From Candidatus Pacearchaeota archaeon (lineage in GTDB: Archaea; Nanobdellota; Nanobdellia; Pacearchaeales; GW2011-AR1), in assembly GCA_018303895.1 (NCBI GenBank), contig JAGVXJ010000054.1:1-5489 (forward strand): a stretch of DNA of 5,489 nt. The letters are read 5' to 3'. Made by a program: the position numbers and the translations under genes. Numbering within the stretch: position 1 is the first letter of the stretch; each line of letters begins with the position of its first letter. The notes beneath the pieces were generated by a model. It saw nothing but the letters and a program-made list of their open reading frames with translations, did no database searches and was not told where the DNA came from. This document shows positions 1 to 4,127 of the stretch, one piece after another.

Positions 1-475
1 ATTTTCCAGAGGTAATTTCCAGCTTGAAAAACAATTTTTCCAAATCTTCTGTTTTTATCTTTACAGAATGGGTTCTTAATCCAATATTAAATGCATTCAT
101 TTGATTTTCAAAAACACCTTCGTCGACGAGAATTTTAATTATTTCCTTATGCCCAAATGGTGGAACACTTCCAATTTCACAACCAGTCTTCTCCAAAACT
201 TCGTCGGGCGTTGCCATTCTTGTTTTGCTTTTGATCCATCCCAAAAAGTCAGCAACAACTTTTTGATTTACTTGTTTATCTGCCGGAACATCAACAACAA
301 CACAACCATCAGATTGATTTGTAAAAAGAATTGCTTTAACACCCTATTTTAGTTCAAACCCGCGTTGCTTTGCCACATCCTCCGACGTTAAAACTGGCTC
401 ATGCTCTAAATACTCAACATAAATTTTGTTGTCTGAAAATATTTTTTTTATTTTATTTACTTCATCAAAGCTCAT
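1..475 (-). pseudogene. YbaK/prolyl-tRNA editing-type deacylase, interrupted by an amber codon, C-terminus off the left edge
   Basis: Reading leftward from the ATG at 475, the frame stays open to the window edge (about 158 codons, near full length for a stand-alone YbaK/EbsC protein) except for one TAG at codon 44 (plus positions 344-346). The product matches the family that hydrolyses mischarged aminoacyl-tRNA. It has an N-terminal helix, then EHEPVLTSEDVAKQRG (24-39), the conserved lysine segment GVKAILF (45-51, K47) and the signature GSVPPFGH (102-109) of the substrate pocket. The 115 residues after the stop continue the family pattern without any frame change, so the break is a single base event. 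CAG to TAG is the simplest path, because glutamine or glutamate is plausible in FELK-x-GVKAIL. No good internal restart exists: the first Met after the stop is residue 87. It could be a recent pseudogene, a sequence error or readthrough. Family assignment is confident; the exact tRNA substrate is unknown. Confidence 0.8.
121..128. repeat. CGTCGACG palindrome, copy in the YbaK-like gene
   Basis: A perfect copy of the 8-bp palindrome falls in the deacylase frame, where it encodes Leu-Val-Asp-Glu on the minus strand with C-ending codons. It extends to a 12-base match, CGTCGACGAGAA, with the copy at 1538. Confidence 0.6.
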
Positions 476-493
476 TCAAAGATAACAAGAAAA

Positions 494-510
494 TAATTTA
501 TAAAATTATG
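494..510 (-). promoter_or_regulatory. TATA-type promoter of the YbaK-like gene, first copy of a 17-bp repeat
   Basis: On the minus strand the site reads CATAATTTTATAAATTA, with a TTTATAAA core at 497-504 centred 25.5 nt before the ATG at 475. That spacing places the expected archaeal transcription start at or beside the start codon, so the mRNA should be leaderless; no Shine-Dalgarno motif is seen. The same 17 bases recur exactly at 664-680. Confidence 0.6.
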
Positions 511-511
511 G

Positions 512-526
512 AATAGCCCCAACACG
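512..526 (-). repeat. Degenerate copy of the 3' end of the neighbouring tRNA-like gene
   Basis: AATAGCCCCA at 512-521 repeats exactly the AATAGCCCCA at 560-569, which is the 3' acceptor strand and discriminator of the tRNA-like gene. With one inserted base the match continues into the T-stem strand (ACACGG against CCCGG). The copy lies 48 bp further downstream in the direction of transcription. It may be a remnant of a second tRNA or of a duplication; it is short enough that chance is not excluded. Confidence 0.35.
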
Positions 527-549
527 GAATTTATTAAGCATTGAGCTAT

Positions 550-556
550 AAAAAAA
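550..556 (-). terminator. Oligo-T terminator after the tRNA-like gene
   Basis: Seven consecutive A on the plus strand give a T7 tract in the minus-strand transcript, six bases after the discriminator base of the tRNA-like gene. Archaeal termination relies on such U-tracts with little need for a hairpin. CCA is not encoded between the two. Confidence 0.5.
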
Positions 557-561
557 GCAAA

Positions 562-615
562 TAGCCCCACCCGGATTCGAACCGGGGGCATACTTGACCA
601 CTATACTATGGGGCT
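562..615 (-). tRNA. tRNA-Gln-like gene lacking the whole anticodon arm
   Basis: On the minus strand the acceptor stem AGCCCCA/TGGGGCT is perfect over 7 bp and is followed by discriminator A. After T8-A9 comes a D arm with stem GTAT/GTAT (two G-T pairs) and loop AGTGGTCAA containing the GG pair, then G26. The T arm is perfect: CCCGG, TTCGAAT, CCGGG. Between G26 and the T stem there are only two C residues, where about 22 nt of anticodon stem-loop and variable loop belong. The gene is therefore 54 nt and cannot decode in normal fashion. The A1-T72 end pair plus A73 points to archaeal tRNA-Gln, though identity cannot be proved without an anticodon. The conserved remaining arms argue for a recent deletion, an assembly collapse, or an unusual tRNA-like RNA rather than an old relic. 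CCA is not encoded. Confidence 0.7.
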
Positions 616-663
616 TTTCTTGTTTGAAAACTTCCATTACAAACTCAAAAACAAAACTAATTT

Positions 664-680
664 TAATTTATAAAATTATG
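664..680 (-). promoter_or_regulatory. Possible promoter of the tRNA-like gene, second copy of the 17-bp repeat
   Basis: TAATTTATAAAATTATG on the plus strand is identical to 494-510. Its TTTATAAA core (667-674) is centred about 55 nt before the tRNA 5' end, so a start about 26 nt away would give a leader of roughly 30 nt. The core is itself palindromic, so orientation is inferred from the tRNA downstream. It sits just after the minD stop codon. Confidence 0.4.
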
Positions 681-690
681 TTAAATTCAT

Positions 691-706
691 TAGAGATTAA
701 TCTCTA
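691..706. repeat. Perfect 16-bp palindrome covering the minD stop codon
   Basis: TAGAGATTAATCTCTA is a perfect inverted repeat of 8+8 bases. Its right end (704-706) is the TAG stop of minD read on the minus strand. In minD mRNA it could form a short hairpin (six pairs, four-base loop), followed by U-rich stretches around 640-676, so it may assist 3'-end formation. As DNA it could equally be a dimeric binding site in front of the tRNA-like gene. Confidence 0.5.
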
Positions 707-1492
707 TTGAAAAACCGAAGTATAGAACGCAACTCGGTTAACATCCTGCAAACTTGGAGTTAAACCCAACATTTCACGGAAACTAAAAGATTTATATTTC
801 TGCCCCATTAACGCAGCAGCCAGTTTCTTATATTCAGTGCTTCCTCGAGAATTGTTATCATGAGTATATGGTTCAAAATCAGACAAAGCTTTTAAAACCC
901 CTACATCGTGCGGAATTACAGCCATAACTGGGACGCCTGCTGACTTTTCAACTTCTCTTATTGGAATTTCAAAATTCTTGTCATGAACTTTATTCACAAT
1001 CATCCCAATAATCGGAGTTCCACGCTGTTTAGCAACTTTTATCGCCTTAATTGTCATACTCAAAGTCGGAACATCGGGGGTTGTAACAACAAGGATTTCA
1101 TCAGAAGCCAGAATTGCTGCAAGAGTTTCTTCAGTTAATGATGGAGAACTGTCAATTAAAATATAGTCATATCTGTCTTTCAAAAAATTAAGTTTATCTC
1201 TCAACTTCAAAGCATTAAGCTTGCTTTTGTTGAAAATTGAAGCGGGAATTAAATCAAAATTATCCAAATTAACAATAGTTTCAGTTATATTTGCCTCCCC
1301 TTTCAGAACATCATGAAGAGTTTTTTCTGGATCAACAACATTCAAATGTAAACCAAGGTTCGGCGCCGAAAGATTTGCATCAACTAACAAAACTTTTTTC
1401 CCTAAATCTGCCATAGCCGCGCCTAAAGAGACCACACTAGAAGTCTTTCCTACCCCCCCCTTTAAGCTCAAGATGCCAATAACTTTCGCCAT
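704..1492 (-). CDS. minD: MinD/ParA-family P-loop ATPase
   Basis: This 262-residue protein is a deviant Walker A ATPase of the MinD/ParA/Mrp class. Such ATPases form nucleotide-dependent dimers and position cellular structures; several archaeal paralogues exist, so the cargo cannot be told. Visible motifs are the deviant P-loop KGGVGKT (11-17, signature K11 and catalytic K16), switch I DANLSAPNLGLHL (38-50) and Walker B YILIDSSPSL (110-119, D114), followed by the conserved VVTTPDVPTL and NKV segments. Residue 40 is Asn where bacterial MinD has the catalytic Asp of DxD. The last 30 residues (YKSFSFREMLGL onward) are not typical and may include a short amphipathic helix. The ATG at 1492 is supported by the motif spacing and by a TATA box 26.5 nt upstream. 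The gene ends in TAG, and a second stop (TAA) follows after 11 more codons. It is transcribed divergently from rps15. Confidence 0.9.
   Translation of the reverse strand: MAKVIGILSLKGGVGKTSSVVSLGAAMADLGKKVLLVDANLSAPNLGLHLNVVDPEKTLHDVLKGEANITETIVNLDNFDLIPASIFNKSKLNALKLRDKLNFLKDRYDYILIDSSPSLTEETLAAILASDEILVVTTPDVPTLSMTIKAIKVAKQRGTPIIGMIVNKVHDKNFEIPIREVEKSAGVPVMAVIPHDVGVLKALSDFEPYTHDNNSRGSTEYKKLAAALMGQKYKSFSFREMLGLTPSLQDVNRVAFYTSVFQ
1453..1460 (-). repeat. G8 homopolymer inside the minD P-loop
   Basis: Eight consecutive G on the coding strand span the end of codon K11, both glycine codons (GGG GGG) and the first base of V14. In an AT-rich gene where GGA or GGT could serve, this is a slippage-prone tract: one added or lost G would frameshift the protein at residue 12 to 14. 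Confidence 0.8.
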
Positions 1493-1515
1493 CTCAAAAA
1501 ATAAAGCAAAATCGG

Positions 1516-1521
1516 TTTAAA
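1516..1521 (-). promoter_or_regulatory. minD promoter (TATA box, leaderless)
   Basis: The minus strand reads GTATTTAAACCG here. The TTTAAA core is centred 26.5 nt before the minD ATG, as expected for an archaeal leaderless transcript. No Shine-Dalgarno sequence precedes the ATG. Confidence 0.65.
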
Positions 1522-1537
1522 TACTTTTCATTCGACA

Positions 1538-1545
1538 CGTCGACG
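1538..1545. promoter_or_regulatory. CGTCGACG palindrome between two divergent promoters
   Basis: The 8-bp palindrome CGTCGACG lies between the minD TATA box (1516-1521) and the rps15 TATA box (1573-1578), upstream of both. It is the only non-coding copy of three in the window (others at 121-128 and 3962-3969). The position would suit an operator or architectural protein site shared by both promoters, but the coding copies make a genome-wide motif equally possible. Confidence 0.35.
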
Positions 1546-1572
1546 AGAAGACAAAAAAATCGCACAGCAACA

Positions 1573-1578
1573 TTTAAA
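1573..1578 (+). promoter_or_regulatory. rps15-recJ promoter (TATA box, leaderless)
   Basis: AACATTTAAAA contains a TTTAAA core centred 26.5 nt before the ATG at 1602. The same AACATTTAAAA occurs before the aIF2 alpha gene at identical distance. No Shine-Dalgarno motif lies before the ATG. Confidence 0.7.
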
Positions 1579-1601
1579 AAACCATCTTACAATTTAATAA
1601 A

Positions 1602-1988
1602 ATGCCTAAAGCAAAAAAATCAGAAAATCAAGAATCACCAGTTGTAGAAGAAACTCCCATAGAAAAAAAGCAAAAGAAGAAAATTTCAGAAGCAGAATAT
1701 GAAAAGGAAATAATTGAATTTTCAAAAGCTGGATTAACTGCAGAAAAAATTGGAGAAAAATTAAGACAAAAAGGAATTCATCCAAAAGAATATTCTAAAA
1801 AAATATCAAAAGTTTTGAAAGAAAAAAATATTTATGTAAATCCTGATTTAAAAAACGTCGGAGAAAAATTGGAAAAAATCAAATTGCATTATTCAAAAAA
1901 TAAGCAAGATAAAAGAGCAATGAGAGAAAAAGACAGAATATTTTCTCACAAGAAAAAGTTAACAGAATATTATAGCAAAAAAGATTAA
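1602..1988 (+). CDS. rps15: Small ribosomal subunit protein uS15 (archaeal type, divergent)
   Basis: This 128-residue basic protein matches archaeal/eukaryotic S15, a primary binder of the central domain of 16S rRNA. Residues 1-27 form a low-complexity Lys/Glu-rich tail replacing the usual MHSRRRGKSGS-like archaeal N-terminus. Residues 28-80 carry the archaeal N-terminal helical domain (ISEAEYEKEIIEFSKAGLTAEKIGEKL, then KISKVLKE). Residues 81-128 form the S15 core: DLKNVGEKLEKIKLHYSKNKQDKRAM, then HKKKLTEYYSKKD, aligning with the family H...NKKDK...RRKLLxYLKKxD pattern. The family RGL turn is replaced by REKD (108-111), and the protein is shorter and more Lys-rich than most homologues. A leaderless promoter lies upstream and recJ follows after 18 nt, so the two probably share a transcript. 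S15 next to RecJ is a recurrent archaeal arrangement, which supports the call. Confidence 0.85.
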   Translation: MPKAKKSENQESPVVEETPIEKKQKKKISEAEYEKEIIEFSKAGLTAEKIGEKLRQKGIHPKEYSKKISKVLKEKNIYVNPDLKNVGEKLEKIKLHYSKNKQDKRAMREKDRIFSHKKKLTEYYSKKD

Positions 1989-1998
1989 TATTATCAAA

Positions 1999-2003
1999 GA
2001 GGG
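1999..2003 (+). promoter_or_regulatory. Shine-Dalgarno-like site of recJ
   Basis: GAGGG stands three bases before the ATG at 2007. Spacing is short, but no TATA-like sequence lies at the leaderless distance (around 1980). recJ thus appears to be translated as an internal cistron by ribosome binding, unlike the leaderless genes around it. Confidence 0.5.
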
Positions 2004-2006
2004 AAA

Positions 2007-3350
2007 ATGGAAGAAGAAATTTCTTTAGAATTGAAAATAAGACAGACGGTGGAAAAATTTTTGGAATTATCCAGAGATAAGAAGACGACAGTTATAAGCC
2101 ACTTCGACGCAGATGGAATAAGTTCTGCAGCGATAATGATTCAGGCATTAAGAAAACTGGATATAAAATTTTCTTTAAAGATTATAAAACGATTAGACAA
2201 AGAATTTTTACAAACACTTAATGAAGATAATATAATTTTATTCGTAGATTTAGCTTCTGGAAATTTGGATGACATTGCAAAAACAAATCTTAAAGAAGTT
2301 TTCATAATAGATCATCATGAAATTTCTCAGGAAATTCCCAATAATGTAACTATAATAAATCCTCAACTTCATGACAAACAAAAAATAAGTGCGTCTGGAT
2401 TAGCCTATTTATTCTGCCGTGAAATAGACAAAAAAAATAAACATCTTGCAAAACTTGCAATCATTGGAATGATTGGAGATGTTCTAGATAAAGAAATTGA
2501 TAAATTAAATCATGAAATACTTACCGACGGAGAAATACAAAAAAGAAGAGGGCTTTTAGTTTATCCTTCAACCCGTCCTCTAAATATGGCGCTAGAATTT
2601 TCCTCAAACCCATTCATCCCCGGAGTTACAGGCAATTCTGAAGGAGTTTTAGAACTATTAAGATGTTCCGGAATAAATCAGGAAAATGGAAAATACAAAT
2701 CTCTTTTAGAACTTAAAGAAGAAGAAATGGAAAGATTAGTAACTACAATAACTCTTCAGAATCCACAGATAAAAAGTGAAGACATCGTCGGAGAAATATT
2801 TCTTATAAAACTTTTCAATAAACTCGAAGATGCGAGAGAAATCTGTGCAAAAATAAATGCCTGTTCAAGATATGGTGAACCAGAAACAGCAATTCAAATG
2901 TGTATGGAAATTCCCAATGCAAAAAAAAGAGCAGATTCAATCCATATAAAATACAAACAGTCACTTATTGAAGGAATAAGAACTATAGTCGGTCTGGAAA
3001 AAATAAAGGGTGATGGTTTTGTAATAATTAATGCTCAAGATAAAATCAAAGATACTATGATTGGAACTGTAACAAGTATAATCTCCAATTCACCAAATTA
3101 CGCACGGGGAACAATAATTTTTTCTATGGCACATGATCATGAAAATTCTTCTAAAATAAAAGTCTCAGCAAGATGCGTCGGTAAAGAAGGAAGAAACATT
3201 CGGGAAGTTTTAAGTCGAGTAATAAATGTAATTGGTGGAGAAATTGGCGGACATGAATTTGCTGCAGGATGCACATTCGAAAAAGAAAAAGAAGAAGAAT
3301 TTATTAAAGAAATAAAAAAGAATTTTGAAATTGAAATGATTAAGATTTAA
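2007..3350 (+). CDS. recJ: Archaeal RecJ-like DHH/DHHA1 phosphoesterase (GAN-type single-strand exonuclease)
   Basis: This 447-residue cytosolic enzyme has the complete DHH catalytic set: motif I SHFDADG (31-37, D34 and D36), motif II FVDLASG (79-85, D81), motif III DHH (102-104) and motif IV MIGDVLD (155-161, D158). NPQ (118-120) and SASG (128-131) lie between III and IV as in RecJ relatives. The C-terminal DHHA1 domain ends with GGHEFAAG (414-421), the substrate-binding glycine motif. The length fits archaeal RecJ/GAN proteins, which lack the OB fold of bacterial RecJ. Characterised members are Mn2+-dependent exonucleases on single-stranded DNA or RNA, and some join GINS in the CMG replication complex. 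Whether this one is the GINS partner or a free nuclease cannot be told. The start at 2007 leaves 18 nt after rps15 and is preceded by GAGGG. Confidence 0.92.
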   Translation: MEEEISLELKIRQTVEKFLELSRDKKTTVISHFDADGISSAAIMIQALRKLDIKFSLKIIKRLDKEFLQTLNEDNIILFVDLASGNLDDIAKTNLKEVFIIDHHEISQEIPNNVTIINPQLHDKQKISASGLAYLFCREIDKKNKHLAKLAIIGMIGDVLDKEIDKLNHEILTDGEIQKRRGLLVYPSTRPLNMALEFSSNPFIPGVTGNSEGVLELLRCSGINQENGKYKSLLELKEEEMERLVTTITLQNPQIKSEDIVGEIFLIKLFNKLEDAREICAKINACSRYGEPETAIQMCMEIPNAKKRADSIHIKYKQSLIEGIRTIVGLEKIKGDGFVIINAQDKIKDTMIGTVTSIISNSPNYARGTIIFSMAHDHENSSKIKVSARCVGKEGRNIREVLSRVINVIGGEIGGHEFAAGCTFEKEKEEEFIKEIKKNFEIEMIKI

Positions 3351-3381
3351 TATAAATTGCGAAGAGTATAAATCAAAAACA

Positions 3382-3387
3382 TTTAAA
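3382..3387 (+). promoter_or_regulatory. aIF2 alpha promoter (TATA box, leaderless)
   Basis: AACATTTAAAACC carries a TTTAAA core centred 26.5 nt before the ATG at 3411, matching the rps15 promoter in sequence and spacing. It lies in the 60-nt gap after recJ, which also holds two TATAAAT copies (3351-3357 and 3368-3374) at distances that do not suit a leaderless start. Confidence 0.65.
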
Positions 3388-3410
3388 ACCTCTTTTCATA
3401 TCACTAAATT

Positions 3411-4109
3411 ATGGAAAACAGACTTGAAGAAGGAGATTTAGTATGGGGAACAATAGACCGAATTATGGGAACAGTTGTCTTTGTAAAAATCGATGATTAT
3501 GAAAATGAAGGAACAATAATTGAAAGTGAAATAACTTCTGGAAGAGTAAAAAATATTCGAGACTACGTCGTGCCAAAAAAAAGAGTCGTCTGTAAAGTAA
3601 TAAGAGTTAATGGAGACAGAATCGATTTATCCATGCGAAGAGTTTCAGCTAAAGAGCAAAAAGAATTGAAAGAGCTTGAAGAAAAAGAAAGAAATAGTTC
3701 AAGTATCCTAAAAACAGTTCTTGGACAAAAAGCATTGCAGGTAATTTCAGAAATTAAAAAGAAAGAAAAAATTTCAAAATTCTTGGAAGATGCGAAAGAA
3801 AATCCAAAGATTTTAGAAAACCTCGTCGGAAAAGAAGAGTCAAAAAAAATTATAGATATTTTAAGTAGTCAAAAGCAAAAAAAACAGGAAGTAAAAAGAG
3901 AAATCTTAATGACAACGTCCCAGCCAAATGGAATAACTTTAATTAAAGAACTTCTAAAAAACGTCGACGCAAAATATATCGCCGCCGGAAAATATATTCT
4001 CACTTCAGAAGCAGAAGATCTCAAAACAGCAGATAATAATCTAAAAAAGATTCTTGAGGAATTAGCCAATAAATCAAGAAAACAAGAAATTGAATTGATA
4101 ATAAAGTAA
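3411..4109 (+). CDS. eif2a: Translation initiation factor aIF2, alpha subunit
   Basis: This 232-residue protein is the alpha subunit of the heterotrimer that brings initiator Met-tRNA to the small ribosomal subunit. Three parts are visible. An N-terminal S1/OB domain (about 7-79) contains EGDLVWGTIDRI, SEITSGRVKNIRDY (39-52) and IDLSMRRVS (71-79), all hallmarks of e/aIF2 alpha. A Lys/Glu-rich helical domain covers about 80-160. A C-terminal alpha-beta domain (about 162-232) carries QPNGITLIKELL (171-182) and the AAGKYIL turn, and is the part that contacts the gamma subunit and tRNA. The position matching eukaryotic Ser51 appears to be Thr42. Length is below the usual 260-275, with most of the shortening in the helical domain. 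Archaeal aIF2 alpha genes commonly sit with L44e, S27e and Nop10; here the gene follows rps15-recJ, with its own leaderless promoter. Confidence 0.93.
   Translation: MENRLEEGDLVWGTIDRIMGTVVFVKIDDYENEGTIIESEITSGRVKNIRDYVVPKKRVVCKVIRVNGDRIDLSMRRVSAKEQKELKELEEKERNSSSILKTVLGQKALQVISEIKKKEKISKFLEDAKENPKILENLVGKEESKKIIDILSSQKQKKQEVKREILMTTSQPNGITLIKELLKNVDAKYIAAGKYILTSEAEDLKTADNNLKKILEELANKSRKQEIELIIK
3962..3969. repeat. CGTCGACG palindrome, copy in the aIF2 alpha gene
   Basis: A perfect copy of the 8-bp palindrome lies in codons Asn-Val-Asp-Ala (AAC GTC GAC GCA), an unusual run of C-ending codons in a gene that otherwise prefers A- and T-ending ones. Confidence 0.6.
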
Positions 4110-4119
4110 AATTTATAAA
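4098..4119 (+). promoter_or_regulatory. Ambiguous promoter region before the secreted-protein gene
   Basis: Two AT-rich candidates exist. ATAATAAA (4098-4105), inside the end of the aIF2 alpha gene, is centred 26.5 nt before the ATG at 4128, the local leaderless spacing, but is a weaker TATA match. TTTATAAA (4112-4119) is a better core but only 12.5 nt before that ATG, which would put the transcription start inside the gene. No Shine-Dalgarno motif is seen, and cotranscription with aIF2 alpha (18-nt gap) is possible. Confidence 0.3.
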
Positions 4120-4127
4120 AAAATAAA

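Noticed and set aside
344..346. TAG read as pyrrolysine or a reassigned sense codon
   Set aside because: No pyl genes are in the window, minD uses TAG as its natural stop, and YbaK proteins are not known to need pyrrolysine. A point mutation is simpler.
101..352. Plus-strand frame of 83 codons with an ATG-like start
   Set aside because: It is the antisense shadow of the YbaK-like gene, whose minus-strand frame carries clear family motifs; this frame's product has none.
562..615. Split or trans-spliced tRNA (as in Nanoarchaeum or Caldivirga)
   Set aside because: Both ends of the tRNA lie in one continuous stretch with only two bases at the joint, and there is no bulge-helix-bulge motif or room for intron-like pairing sequences.
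3869..4069. Minus-strand frame under the end of aIF2 alpha
   Set aside because: It lies wholly within the conserved C-terminal domain of aIF2 alpha and has low-complexity Phe/Ser-rich content typical of antisense of A-rich genes.
4112..4119. TTTATAAA as a functional leaderless promoter for the secreted protein
   Set aside because: It is only 12.5 nt before the ATG, half the spacing seen at the other promoters; using it would remove the start codon from the message. Kept only as part of an ambiguous region.
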